This document shows positions 1 to 12,080 of a stretch of DNA of 64,000 bases, one piece after another. Source of the stretch: Uloborus plumipes (taxonomy: Eukaryota > Arthropoda > Arachnida > Araneae > Uloboridae); NCBI GenBank assembly GCA_038373865.1, contig JAXGGA010000456.1, positions 124,001-188,000 of the forward strand, given 5' to 3'. A program made the translations under genes and the position numbers. The notes beneath the pieces were generated by a model that saw nothing but the letters and a program-made list of their open reading frames with translations, made no database searches and was not told the origin of the DNA. Numbering within the stretch: position 1 is the stretch's first letter; every line of letters begins with the position of its first letter.

Positions 1-1335
1 TATTTAAATTTAGGATGAACGTATCAACGTAAAGGACTCATTTATGACAAAATTCAGATTGTCAGCTGACGTTTCTTACAGGTGACAATAAAACCAACTT
101 TACAGAATCAATTAATCAATTTGTTGCCTTCGTTAATGTGTTGGATGCAAAAAAATGTTTCTATTTTTAGTAATTACTTTTTCTATTTGTTTTCACAGCA
201 ACATTAAAACTTAGTTCAGAATTTCTGATATTTTATCGATTTTTGTAGCTAAAATAGTTTTATGGATTATTGATTAATTATGTAGATAAAACAATTTAGT
301 TTCGTCTGCAGGTACTGATGTCAGTACTTTTTTTTTTCGGATTTCTCAAAAGTAAGTTTAAAATAAAAAAAACATGTTTCCTATACATTCTGCGTTATAA
401 CTATTCTGCTGTAAAGTTTACTTGAAGCAAATCCACCAGTTAGATCCAGAATAGTATAGGGTTTATATTTCTCCGCAAAACCCTATATTATGTTTCAAAC
501 TGTTCGGACAAAAAATAAAAGATAAATAAATTAAAAAAATGAAAAAAGGAACTATAAGAAAAGTATCCTTGCCAACATTTTATAGCCCTCCCCCTTTTTT
601 TTTTCTTCACAAAGCTCTTCCTTTAAATTTCTTGACAGATACTAGGAACAGAACGGGAGATCAACTGTTGGATGGAACACTAAGCAAATACACTTTGATA
701 ATCTGATGCTTTGGCTTTGATACTTTCTTACTTTAACATTCATTTTAATGTTAAGTGTATATTTGTGTTCTATAGTCCACGATATTTTGAGCTATATTAG
801 GATTTCTTCAACGCTATTTTTACTTTAGTCGAAAAATAGACTAATAAACGATAAAATAGAATTTTTAAAATTTATTCAGAAAGTTGGTTTAAAATTTTCA
901 AAATTGATTTTGTTTTAATATACGTGTTCTGCTGACGTTAAATTAAACATTCTTTATAAAACAAATTCAAAAATTAAAATATCGAAGAAATCACAAGCTG
1001 CACTTTTAAGGTTAAAAACGTAATAAGTTGTAGAGACAAACACAATGATTTCAAATTTTCTATTCCAATACGAGCAGTTTTACTTTCCTTAAACCTATAT
1101 GTTTATAACATATTCTTTGTAATACGGTAAGAGTTACTCCCCCTCTGCTGAGGACTTACAAATCTACGAAATTTGTATTTAATATATATAATTAAGTTGT
1201 TTTCTGTACATTTCACTGTGAAGACTGACAGAAAGAAACCCTATTGAATAAGAAAGCAAATCCCCCAAATAAGAAAACAGATTTCTAGCGAGTGGACAAA
1301 TAGTGACTGATGTATCCTGAAATTTCAAATGATTT
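1..1335. other. AT-rich non-coding stretch, nothing recognised
   Basis: A+T-rich sequence with short A and T runs. I see no terminal inverted repeats, no recognisable protein remnant and no RNA gene on either strand. Confidence 0.6.
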
Positions 1336-1354
1336 CACACACACACACACACAC

Positions 1355-1421
<67 letters not shown>
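1336..1421. repeat. Compound (AC)n(AT)n microsatellite
   Basis: About 20 bases of AC dinucleotide run directly into about 66 bases of TA dinucleotide. The overlapping open frames reading Tyr-Ile or His-Thr repeats on the two strands are products of this repeat, not genes. Length is probably polymorphic. Confidence 0.95.
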
Positions 1422-1423
<2 letters not shown>

Positions 1424-4400
1424 TCACATTCATAGTTATTCTCACAAAAGCCACAAAATAATGCATAACCAAGATAAAAACCCAAACATGCTGGGGGAGG
1501 GAGTGTTGAATCCCGGTGCAAAAAATGACATACATTGAAAGCATTTGCCCACACATTTTTTGGACACATATTTTGAGATTGCGGCTAAGAATAAGTTTTA
1601 TATTTAGCCACTGAAAGCAATAACAAATTAACTAAAATATTAGCTCCAAAATTATTGAATAGCCAAAAAAAGAAGACACTGAGGTATTTCAATAGCTCCT
1701 ATAATGATTTATTTTTGTTCTAAGGAAACACATTTAAATCCTTGCTGCTCATGTTTCTATATGAATGAGTTTCTATTTAGGTTTGACACGTAAAAGTATA
1801 ATGTTTTGTAGTTTCTAACAAATTGGACTTTTTTTTTATTCGAAGTAATTTTATTTAAAAACTCTGACGCAAAATATGTGTGGTCAAATGTATTTTTATT
1901 TACCAAATGCATACAGTTTTTTAACAGTTAAAAAATATTTTACACTAGCAGCGTCTATGGGAGAAACGAAAAGTTTTTTGCCCAAGTACAAAGAAGATTA
2001 TAGATAAATATTTTGATAACAGCTTTGAAAATATTATATATATATCAAACTGACAAAAAAGTTAAAATTGTTTCCCCTATGCATTAAACATTTAAGTAAA
2101 ATGTCGAACTGTGCGCGTATGAAATAAGAAATAGTTCAAGCTGTAAACGAATTTAAGTACACAATTGGTTAAAAGACCGTACTTATACTGAATAGGTTCT
2201 TTTTTTTTTAAATAGTTTTAGGAAATTTTGGTCCTCGATTATGAATGTCTATTTAACTTTATCTTCTACCTTAATACCTTGTTTATGCGAAATAATACAC
2301 ATAAAGTATCCACCTTACTGTTGGTTTTTGTATTTTCCTAGATTGAATGTCTTTTTCATAGCAGATAGTTTTTTTCTTCTTTTTGCTTAATTATTTCCCA
2401 GTAAGAAACAAAAACGGAAATTCCGAGGGCAACTTACCGTGTAATGATTTCGCTCCGCTTTTATCTGATAGAATTAAGTTTTCCAAGCAATTGCCTCAGA
2501 CCATCGGGAATGACATTCATGTTCTGCATCTAGTACTAATAGTTCAGCCTACGTAGACAAATTCTAACACAGTCTGAAGTCTCTTAGGAATAGTGATCTT
2601 GAACAACATAGAAAAACAAACTTTGAAAAAGATTTGCTTTCTTGCGTTGATTTGGAAGGAATAAATTCATTTGTCTAAGAAGAAAGGCGGGGACAGTTAT
2701 AAAAATTATTCTTCCCTGCACTATATACGCAAATGAGTTTATTTAGGTAACTAATGCTTAAGCGGCTGATGTAACAAATGTCCAAGAGCCATAATAAAGG
2801 AAAACAATATCACACATTAATTTTTATCTCATACCAGTGATCTAAAAAGGGGTGTTTTTAACATAATAATCAGTGTTTAAATGTTTTTGCGTCTAATATT
2901 TTACTCTATTAATCTAACGTGTTCTAAGTTTGTGCAGTTTTTTAAAAACTCTTATCATCGAAAATGACATATAGTTTGCTATGTTTATAGAAAGGATATA
3001 ATGGTAGTTTTAATTCTTTATGCCATTTTACTATAGGTGAAAGTGCTATGCATGTATTACTTTGTAAAAAAAAATATTTAATAAAAAAATATTGAAAAAT
3101 TAATCTATAAATTTAAGGCAGCTGAGGTATCGCATAAGAGAAAGTAGGATAGCAAAAACACGAGAAATAAAAATGAGAACTGGATCACAGAGTTCTTTAA
3201 ACATTTTCTTCGCCACTTGAGATCAGGATCTTAACTAAGTTTACAGAATTTACAGAGCTAGAAAGTAGTAGAAGCAAAAAAAAAAAAAAAAAAAAAAATA
3301 ACGTGCAAAGCACTAATTGTGGAAACACTTTTCATGAACAGTTTGAAAAGCTTGTTTTTTCAGTACTCCGAGATTTGCTAATAAGCATTTTTTGGAACAT
3401 GCCAATCGTTCTTATGCCTTTTGTCGTTTCCAATGCGCTGATCAATTTGTACAAGGAAAAAATATACCATTCAAAATTTTTGAAATAACCGTAAACCATG
3501 ATCAGTGTTAATTAAAAATCATTAGAATCTCGAGCACAAACCCTCGGACAGCCGTATCTCAAACTTTAGTGCTGCCAGTTTAACGGAAAAGCTGGCACGG
3601 CCACGTTCAGTTACATTTGAACTACTCTTTTAAACTACACATGCATTTTCATGCAACTAATGTTCATGCTGGAACTAATTTTCTTTAGTCATTTTTAAAA
3701 AATTAAAAGTATTGTTTAGAAATTATATTAATCAAAAAGTTATAAATATTTATTTTTCAACTTTCACACCCAGCTGCAAGGCAAAAATAACTATAGGTCA
3801 TTGAAAAATATTCACACAAAAATAATAAGCTTAATGCTTGTGTCATGTTTATCTCTTTTTTGTTTCATCCAAACTTTGCGAATGAAGAAAAAATACTTTT
3901 ACCGTTATTTTTGCACTTTAGTCACGTTTAACGAAACTTATTCGTGGCATCTTCATTAAAGATTTATCTCACTCCAAGATTTAATTGCTACGTTCGCAAA
4001 AGATGTTCATGGAATTTTAGCATAATGTGTTTTCAAGCTCAGTGGTATACAGCAACGTATAGTTGAAGATTACTTGTCATAAAGAAAAATATGATAATTT
4101 AATGCGCCTGTGCCTACTTTATAGGTACAACAATAAAAAATTCATAGTTTTCCAAATTAACTCTGATAAAAAATTCTGTGAGACAGTTGAAACATAAGAA
4201 GCTACAAATGAAAATCGTGACTTGGTTTTTCATGGAAATTAAAGGGCTATTTTTTCAATGTTTCTGTTGTTTTACGTTAAAATATGTAGTACTTGAAAGA
4301 CATTCATGAATTTTGATGCTTATATTTGTATTTATAACCCAGGTGTTATACTTTACAGCATGAATATCCAAAATACTTCAGTACCTTCATTATTGGTACA

Positions 4401-5915
4401 GGTCACTACTTCTTCTCAATACTGCTCAATCCTAAGCTCTCCTCCAACAACTACTTTTGTAAAAAATGGTTTTTAAAAAGTAAAAAAAAAAATATTTACT
4501 ATTGCATCTTAAGGATAAATTTTTCTGATTTTCAAAATTTATTATGAATATCCTTCCATGTATGTTTGGCTTTTCTACCCTCATCTGATTCTAAAATACC
4601 TAATTACTTCCAATAATTTACAAGGCTTTGGAATAATTCGATAAATTGGCGTAAAAATATTCATAAAGAATAAAATTATCAAATTAGAGTAACTATATGT
4701 GTTCCGCAAATCACATTAATCATAAATGACAAATTGCGTTCAATATTTTTCGCTTTATCATCATTGTTTTTATGAACTTATAATCCAATGTACAATTTTG
4801 AAAAGTATTTTTCTCTAAACAATAGATGCTTTATCGTGTCGTCTTAGTAAAAATCGGAGTTTTCAAGAAATGAGTTTCGTCTAGGGGAAGCTCGTTACAG
4901 GAAATCATAAAAATATCTTAATTGAAACTTGTCATTTAGATAAAAATATCAACAAGTCTACACAATTTATGTTAAAACCATTCGTTGTTACTGCTATATC
5001 AATATAAATCCAGAGTTTAGCTGTAGCAGTTATATAAGCTTAAAAGAGCAATAATATAAGTGTTTTCTAAATAAAAATTTGAATGAATGTCATGTATTAT
5101 TTAATTTTAACTCAACATTTTAAATACCTAATGCTTTAACCAATGTTACTTTGAAAAATATTGCATAGATAAAACAAGTTTAGGCATGACATAATGTCTT
5201 CAATATTTTAACGCAATCATATTAGTATGATATACCTTATAAGGGTCCTTTTTGTTGTAAAAATATACTGACAAATGAAATTGCTTTTCTAGGCATTAAC
5301 TGTTATCATGTGCTATTTTTTCAAAAAGGTACAATTCTTCTTTGAAAAAAAGTTCTTAAAAATCCTTAAAATCCTTGCCTTCGAATAAAAAAAAAATCCT
5401 AAACGTATTTATTCTTAATCTGTATCTCTCTAAATTAAATATGACAATTTAAATATAAACCGTTTCAGTGGACTGAAACTTGGGGCTTGGTCCTGTCCCT
5501 TTGTATTAACTGCATGATAGCATTGACTTCTTTAAACAGTCGATCGATCTGGAAAAATCGAAGCTGTGGCGTTTGAGGCGTTAAGTGATAGATTCCGCAA
5601 ATAAACTTAAACTTCGCTGATCGAAAGAAAAAGACCATTTTAAAAATGTTTGAGACTTTATCTTATTTCTTTCTATGATATTTTTCTCACCAGAGTTTTT
5701 TTTTTTTTTTCAACTTTTTTCCCTTGGATAAAATTGCAGCTGGCATTTCTAAAGACTACGAAAAATAACCGGAAGAAAACAAATAAAGAGTTACTTGATA
5801 ATTGTACAGAAACATTCGGAGATTTTAAAGGAGATGCATGGTTCGGTAACTTCTCAAAGCTTTTAGATTTCAAAGACACCTTATTATACTCAGTAAATCT
5901 AAAGAAAATGGAAAG
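1422..5915. other. AT-rich non-coding stretch with a poly(A) run
   Basis: No recognisable gene. The only clear internal feature is an uninterrupted run of 23 A at 3276-3298. It is preceded by unremarkable sequence, so it could be a retroposon tail or plain slippage. Small open frames (for example 3303-3488 +) have no recognisable domain and the same base composition as their surroundings. Confidence 0.55.
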
Positions 5916-6317
5916 ATTTACTTTTTCGACTTAGACCTCTCATTTTGTTTTAATTTTAAAATGGAAGAAAGATCATACTGTGTTTTAAAAACTTTACGCG
6001 CCAAACATAACCATTCCTTTTTTCTTCGTTAATATCTATCATAATTATGCTCCGTAATTTTTGGGCTCCAAATGCAATAATTTAATATTTTAATTTATAT
6101 ATATTTGTTGTTGCTCTTTTACGTAGTGGAACGAAGAAAATTTCGATGATAATTAATTTAAAGTATCAGAACATCAATCGGAAATAATTAATAAAGTTGA
6201 TGGGTTTTTGATGGGATAAAAATTTACGTTTTCGAATTAGTCCTCTCATTTTTTTTAAAAATTTTATAATGAAAGAAAGATCATGCTTTTTTTTAAGACT
6301 TAACGTGCCAAACATAA
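5916..6317 (+). repeat. Diverged direct repeat of about 100 bp, two copies
   Basis: Copy 1 (about 5916-6011) and copy 2 (about 6222-6317) share, in the same order, CCTCTCATTTT, GAAAGAAAGATCAT (GGAAGAAAGATCAT in copy 1), a T/A run and CCAAACATAA. They lie about 306 bp apart and differ by small indels and substitutions, so the duplication is old. No coding signal is seen. The second copy ends shortly before the element that starts at 6362. Confidence 0.7.
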
Positions 6318-6361
6318 TACTTACTAGTAATGTAGGTAATTAATACAATAATAAGTAAATA

Positions 6362-8017
6362 GGGGAGACCGGGGATATTTGGTATAAGGGGTACGTTGGC
6401 ACTGGGCCTTTATTTTCTAGTACACAGTCCCCACAGCACTGCTGTCATGATGAGACATACTCGGCAACCTTCTGTGTCATCCACAACAGTTTTAGTGTCT
6501 TGCTAGCCTGCGTTCGAAGAACATAGATTTATTTGTGTTTTTCTTTCTGGTGAGTAAATTTTTTCCCCGATTTGCTTTTCGTTTTTCAGTACCCTTAAAA
6601 TGTTTGTTTAAGTACTCCAAGTTTATGGTGGATAGAGTGAAAAACAGGATGGGGATTGATGCAGTTTCTGGATTCCAACTCGTTTGTATTCTGGGAAGGG
6701 CCGCCATGCTTTCTAGAAAATGATTTTGGGGTTAGTTGGCGGAGTCAGCTTGGGGTATCTTGGCATAGGCCAGCGATCTATGTCAACTTACCCCACCATG
6801 ATGTTGGGGTGACATCTCATAGTTATAGATACCTACACAAACCTACCTGCTGTCCCTTCTACTAGTACCGGTAATTCTGGTGTTGAAAATGTTCCTACTA
6901 TTACTTAAAGGTAGTACTAGTGTTAAAAATGTCTCTATTGCTGGCGTTGAAAGGAGTGAACCCTCAATCCCCGCTAGTGCAACCTGCTCCTCCAAAACAT
7001 GTTGACTTGTGACCCCTGAAGACATTCAGCCTTTTCCAAAAGCAGGACCATGAAAACGGACAACCAGAGAAAAAAAGAGGAGGCACTGTACAATCTGAAC
7101 CGACACTCCAGTTGAAAATGAACTTGGCGAAAGAAAAAGCCGAGAAAATAAAATAAAAGCACTTTACGTTGGAGGGACAAACAAAGAAAAAAAAAAACCG
7201 TGACTACGAAATCAAAGAATATTGCAAAGAAATGTTCAAAGAAGGAAGATATTAGTAGCACTGAATAGTGAGGACAGCTATGATTTCTTGTTTCTTCAGT
7301 ACACTGACAAGAATAAAGATGAATCATTTTTACTGATCTGGTCGGCCCCAACCTTCCAATACATTCCCACCTGCAGATGAGACAACATTAAATGCTGCTA
7401 TTGGGGCTGATTAAGTGATTATGGGGTAGTGAAGTATGGGTCCCACAAATATCCAGGGAAAATACTTAAAGTCGACAACGAGGACTTTTCAGTCTCCACT
7501 AAGTTGAAAACTACAAAGTATTGAAAGTGACCAGAGCCACCTGCCCCAATCTGGTACCCCAACAACAAAATTCTGGGGAAGATTACCTCTCTATTCAGAT
7601 GAGCAAGAACCCATCTTTTACAGTTAACATGAAACATTTGTAACCTACCTACAATGCTCATGCATGTTTTTTAAAACTGTGTTTTGACATATTACCTTAT
7701 AATCTATTCAAATAATTCAAAAAATAAAAAATTGCTATATTGCTGCAAATTTATCATTTCAAACAATGTTATGCCAACATACCCCGATGCATCTGTCAAC
7801 TTACCCCGACTCCGGGGTAAGTTGGCATTGTTGAGGAGCCTTTGAAAAAAAAAAAATTCACGAGTTTTCCAGTGAATTTTAGATGATGGTCCTAGTGGCT
7901 TTTTGTAGCCAAGATGTTTACCCTATCAGAGGCATAAATTACTTTTACCATAAGTGCAACAGAAAAAAATAGAAAAATCGAGAAGTAAAAACTGTGCCAA
8001 TTAGCCCCGGTCTCCCC
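6362..8017 (+). mobile_element. pogo-like DNA transposon, TA target, GGGGAGACCGGGG ends
   Basis: The two ends are the 13-bp inverted repeat GGGGAGACCGGGG (6362-6374 and, reversed, 8005-8017), each flanked by TA (6360-6361 and 8018-8019), as expected for the IS630/Tc1/mariner/pogo superfamily. The element is 1656 bp. A 14-bp word close to GGGGTAAGTTGGCA occurs eight times: direct at 6388, 6728, 6752 and 7814; reversed at 6781, 7772, 7794 and 7995. The pair at 7794-7807 and 7814-7827 makes an almost perfect hairpin with a 6-nt loop. The transposase C-terminal remnant at 7012-7160 supports assignment to the pogo/Tigger branch. Many stops show the copy is dead. Confidence 0.85.
7012..7160 (+). 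pseudogene. Decayed C-terminus of a pogo/Tigger-type transposase
   Basis: One continuous frame reads TPEDIQPFPKAGP, a stop, KRTTREKKRRHCTI, a stop, then TDTPVENELGERKSRE. The pattern 'ED-I-P-PKA-P-K' followed by a basic stretch and 'LTDTPVKNEL' is, from knowledge of the family, the tail that follows the DDE domain in many arthropod pogo/Tigger-like transposases. The first stop (TGA) sits where Arg (CGA) would be expected, consistent with a C-to-T transition at a CpG. A lysine-rich stretch follows in a shifted frame. The N-terminal DNA-binding and DDE domains are not recognisable in the 600 bp upstream. This is a relic and encodes no functional protein. Confidence 0.7.
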
Positions 8018-8077
8018 TACTATGTATTACGTAAAATCAGAAAAGGTATTCGGGGAAATTAATTTTTAAAAATTCTT

Positions 8078-8155
8078 TAGGAGAGATCTATGTTTTTGAA
8101 GGATCTATGGAGGATCTTAGGGAGGATTTGGAGGATCTTAGGAGAGATCTATGTT
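8078..8155 (+). repeat. Small GGAGGATCT-type repeat cluster
   Basis: TTAGGAGAGATCTATGTT occurs at 8078-8095 and again at 8138-8155. Between the copies are several variants of GGAGGATCTTA. The cluster lies in the 320-bp gap between the element ending at 8017 and the one starting at 8340. Confidence 0.75.
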
Positions 8156-8949
8156 GTCTTTTTTTCATTTCACAAAGACAGAACCACTGAGTAGTTTAAA
8201 AGAGTGAACTGGTGTTGTACTAATTATTATTTCATGGAAATTAATATATACATTGAAAATACTAAATCCGGTCTCAATGGAATTTGAAAAAAAAAAAAAA
8301 AATAACCTTTTTAAGCACAAGACAGTATCGTACCTAGGGTAGGGTGATTCAAAAAATTTTTTTTTTGAATTTCTCTGGTCTTACCCCGCAGTTTTTTTAC
8401 ACTATTCATGAATGTGATGTATGTAAAATTTTAGCTGAATTGAGTAATATTTAGAGGTCGCTCAACGCGATCGAATTCTGTTGAAAATGAGCAATTTCGA
8501 GAGTTGGAGTATATAGTTTCATTACCCGAAATAATATTATTCTTCATATAAAATGGAATAACTTAAAACGTTAGTTTACTCTACTAAGTAATTAGTCAAT
8601 AAAATAATAGCTCAAAGTGAGTTGTAACGATTACCCCCCTCCCCCCCCCCGCTCCAAAGCTGCATTATCTCTTACCTGAGTTTGGGTAGAAAATGCAGCT
8701 GCAAGCTCGGGCTGTGGTTTCTGTTTTCTTTTCGGTTGTTTGAGGTGTATGAGTTTATTTGGCTAAAACACCTAGCATCCACTCTAGACAGGGCCCAGTA
8801 TAAGTGACAGAAAGCCACTTTGATAGTATCTGCTACAGTACAAAGTATGGGTCAAAATGGGGAGGATTTGACACCGTCCATAAAATGGTAAAGGCAAACT
8901 ATTCGCTCTGAATCGGCCGTTAACTTACAAAAGTCGTTTAAATCTATGA

Positions 8950-9357
8950 CTTCCTTTGATAGTTCACTGGAACGAAACACTTATGCAAAATATATTGGGA
9001 AAATGAAGGATGATCGGCGGGTTTCATACCAGTATTAGTATCAGGACCACAAGCATTGATGATTTACTTCTGGGTTCTAGTAAGTTAGTCACGCATTGGA
9101 ATTGCTACGGAAAATGCTGTTATACGATAACCAGTTAGATAAATGGGGACTTACTGAGTTCATACGTGGTATGTGTTTCAATACGACATGCATTGCCGGT
9201 ACTAAAGTTGGAGCATGTTTGAACTTGGGGAAAAAAAAACTAGGGAAGCAACTTTTATATTGTGCTTTCCGCCATTATATTTTAGACATTGTGTTTTCTG
9301 TGGAATTACAATCGAAATCTATTCTACTCTTGGTCTCTCGGTATTTTAACCGATAAA
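8950..9357 (+). pseudogene. Transposase-like protein, N-terminal/middle remnant (part 1)
   Basis: The open part (9096-9356) contains WGLTEFIRGMCFNTTCIAG, then KVGACLNLGKKKLGKQLLYC and CAFRHYILDIVF. This matches the pattern 'W-(6-9)-CFDTTASNTG-GAC-LLE-LGR-LLYLACRHHI-EI-L' that I know from very abundant uncharacterised arthropod and cnidarian transposon proteins. The strongly conserved Asp after MCF is Asn here (MCFNTT), and the CRHHI motif reads FRHYI, so the copy is probably inactive. Upstream, DDLLLGSSKLVT-type residues can be read in another frame, so there is at least one frameshift. The sequence continues in part 2, beyond the nested element that begins at 9368. I do not assign a named superfamily. 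Confidence 0.6.
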
Positions 9358-9367
9358 CCAAGAAATA

Positions 9368-10558
9368 CAGTCGAGCCCGCTTAATGGAATAGCCAATTTG
9401 TCACGTAAAATTATTCTAATAAGCGGGATATTCCATTATCCGGGATTCCATCCACACGACGTTCCAACTTGCATTTAAACCAAGAAAGCATTTAAATTTA
9501 CCTTAACCACAAGTATATTCATCAACAAGTATATAACGATTAACTTCAGACATATTAATTAATGGTAATTTAAATGTATTAATTAATAATACTTTAAACA
9601 TATTAAAATTTAGAAATTCAATTAAAAATGAACTTATTAAATGACCAGGAACGTTACAAGCCCGTTTCTCAGCAAACCAGCGAAGGAGAGCAGCATCTTC
9701 AAGTTCTGATTCTTTACCTGTGTATTTTCTCTTTTGATTAAGGTTTTTGTTTAATTTTCCAGTCGTTTAGAATTTGTTCTTTATTTTTCAACAATTTCGA
9801 AACTTGAGATTGCGATATCTCGAACTTTTTTTCAAGTTGTAACTGCGTACATTTACATTAGCATTTGAATATTCAATAAAATTCACTTTTTCTTTCAAAG
9901 TACGATCTTTTCGCTTAGAAGACATTATGAAAAGACAAGCACATGCACAGCCGAAGCAAAATTGGAAAATGATTTCAGAACATCAAAGTAGACTTATCGT
10001 TGCGCTTCTCGGAACAGATTCGTCACAGCCTCGTCTTCTTCCCCGGTCCTTTACACCTGTTGGTTTGCCCATTACTCCTTTATTATCTTATCTCTCCTTT
10101 GGGTCCCTAGCGTATCTCAACTCTATGGTCCCTAGAGGTAAAGCTTATTCGAAACTTATTGCTCATTCTCTGAAGCAGAAGGAACGATACACAGTGGGGG
10201 CGACAAACAGTATACAACACTAGGGAAACATTCCTTTCAAATTCCAGGAATCGCTTTTCTTGCCCATGCACCCTTTCAACGAAGTGACAAAACATTATTT
10301 GGAAGCCGTCCATTAGCTTCACAATCATTATTGCTCTTTACTGGAGGAAAAATCCGGAAAAAAGGGTTGGAAATGGAAGGAGATCGACATCAGCGTGGCT
10401 AAAAATTATTCTTTTAACCGGGATTGCTTCCTAACATGATATTCCTTTAACCGGGAAATTTAACACAGAAATGATTTACTACGGTTCGGGACATTGAAAA
10501 TGTATTACATTAAGCGGGATATTCCATTAACCGATATTCCATTAAGCGGGTTCGACTG
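9368..10558 (-). mobile_element. Tigger-like element nested in the 8.3-12.1 kb transposon
   Basis: The terminal inverted repeats begin CAGTCGAGCCCGCTTAATGG on the left and, read inward from the right end, CAGTCGAACCCGCTTAATGG. Each is flanked by TA (9366-9367 and 10559-10560). CAGTCGA-type ends with TA duplication are characteristic of Tigger/pogo elements. Inner copies of the words TTCCATTA and AAGCGGGAT or AACCGGG recur near both ends (about 9420-9450 and 10410-10550). The 1191-bp element keeps only the start of its transposase gene on the minus strand (9640-9925). The DDE domain is missing, so this is an internal-deletion derivative that interrupts the host transposon's gene. Confidence 0.9.
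9640..9925 (-). pseudogene. CENP-B/Tigger transposase N-terminal helix-turn-helix remnant
   Basis: The minus-strand ATG is at 9925-9923. Reading from it gives MSSKRKDRTLKEKVNFIEYS. After a frameshift come QLEKKFEISQSQVSKLLKN and KEQILNDWK, then the basic TGKESELEDAALLRWFAEKR. This is the CENP-B N-terminal/Psq-type helix-turn-helix layout of Tigger transposases: a basic start, a first helix, the 'ISQSQVSKLLKNKEQI' recognition helix, then the entry to the second (Tc5-type) domain with 'L-WF-E-R'. From the family, this part binds the terminal inverted repeats. At least two frameshifts are needed, and the frame ends where the DDE catalytic domain should begin. The 630 bp between the ATG and the right end would have been the leader. 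Confidence 0.75.
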
Positions 10559-10689
10559 TAGGTAGAATTGGGGTATTTGATTGCGTGCAATGTCAGATGC
10601 GATGTTAACGCAATTGCGTGGAACTGCCACTGGATCTACAATACTGCTTTTTAAGCGGTTTTAGCAATCATAGTCCAAAATAAACATTC

Positions 10690-11379
10690 TAATTTTAAAC
10701 CTGGAGTGAGGAACGATGAGGTTGAGGAGTTGCTAGCACATTCAGAGCAACGTGCAACTAGTAATGGAAGTTGCGCAAAGTTAACTTCTGATGACCCATG
10801 TAAAAGAAGTGTCCAAGGAAGATACTAGAGCTTAGTGCGATTTTCTTGAGCAGAGCACCTTCTCTTGATGTATGTTTTCGTGTCCCAGGAGTGGTTCCTC
10901 GTGTTATATCTGTGTTAAAGATTCTTTATGGCTTCAAGTTATCGATATTTCCCAACCAGTTCAAACTTGCAGCTGGACAAACAAAAGGTATTCGTAACAT
11001 ATGAATGTGATTTCTTTCACATTCTTATCATTAATGGCAAAGAATATCTAAGAGCTGGGTTCCCAGCAGAGCTTGGTTCCCCTTTTTGTGCAAGCCCTGA
11101 GAAATGATTTGGAACGTTTTCAGCTTCCTTATTCATGTAAAGAAGAAACTCAAAATATATCAGCTGTTCGATCCTGAGCATTGGAATCTTCAAGATAGCT
11201 ATCAACAAGGCTTTGTACTACCAAAAAAACTGAGGATTGTAAACGACAATACGGAGAGTGGCATGGCCCTTACTGAAGCATTTGTTAAGACTATCACTAA
11301 CGACGAAAAACAAAGACGGTGTCTTCTTCAAGTGGTACAGGAACATAGAAAAGGTTTCATAGTTGCAAAAAAGTAACCT
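10690..11379 (+). pseudogene. Transposase-like protein, C-terminal remnant (part 2)
   Basis: This resumes the gene interrupted at 9368. Readable blocks in order are EVEELLAHSEQRATSNG, IFLSRAPSLDVCFRVPG, ISVLKILYGFKLSIFPNQFK with LAAGQTKGIRN, and a final open frame (11104-11376) ending in LRIVNDNTESGMALTEAF, then KTITNDEKQRRCLLQVVQEH. In the abundant arthropod family I compare with, the matching blocks are 'PGA-HHARWM-K-IY-LKI-F--QF-L' and 'KVVNDNAERGVAL-QEF--LT-NE-Q-Q--LQVV-EHR'. The His-His-Ala-Arg-Trp core is degraded here. Frame changes between blocks show a pseudogene. The natural end is the TAA at 11377-11379, leaving about 700 bp of 3' sequence that includes the 170-bp units. Confidence 0.65.
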
Positions 11380-11580
11380 TAAAAAGTATTGCAAGAATTA
11401 ATGAGCGAATTACTATATATTTAATGTATTTAAATTTGTTTTTTATATTTTTTCCGTATTTGATTAGTTTTCATAAGTTTCTGCATTTCATTGGTTTTTC
11501 AGATATATAGTTCATTTTGTGATTGCACGCTTTTTTACTTCAGAGGTATAAAAAAGCAATAAAGTAACTTTATTATTATT

Positions 11581-12080
11581 ATTATTTACGTTCGCATTTC
11601 TGCCACTATCACAAAATTTGAAGTACTCCTAAATGTAAATATAGTTTACTAAAATTTTGGCGAATAATTCAGTGTACATAAAGGGCCTAAATAAGACGGT
11701 AAGACGAATAAAAATACAAAGGCTACTTTTTTCTATAGATATCATTTACGATCACGTTTTTGTCAATGTCACGAAATTTCAAGGCGTTTGAGCGACCTCT
11801 AAATATTAATATATTTTGCCAAAATTTTGCAAAAATAATCAGTGTATATAGTGGCACAAAGTAAGAGGGTAAGACGCACAAAAATACAAAAGCTACTTTT
11901 TTCTATAGATATCATTTACGATCACGTTTTTGTCAATATCACGAAATTTCAAGGCGTTTGAGCGACCTCTAAATATTAATATATTTTGTTAAAATTTTGC
12001 ACAAATAATCAGTGTATATAGTGGCACAAAATAAGAGGGTAAGACGCGCAAAAATACAAAGTTTATTTTTTTCCATACAT
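11581..12080. repeat. Three subterminal repeat units of 160-170 bp
   Basis: The landmarks ATCATTTACGATCACGTTTT, GGCGTTTGAGCGACCTCTAA, TAATCAGTGTATATA and GAGGGTAAGACGC recur 170 bp apart (for example TTCTATAGAT at 11731 and 11901, TTCCATACAT at 12071). The first unit, from about 11581, is more diverged. The last unit runs into the terminal repeat TGAATCACCCTA. The array is part of the transposon's right end. Confidence 0.85.

Noticed and set aside
1285..1569. Open frames on both strands with Tyr-Ile or His-Thr runs
   Set aside because: They are translations of the AC/AT microsatellite. The same applies to frames at 24830-25120 and 41689-41880.
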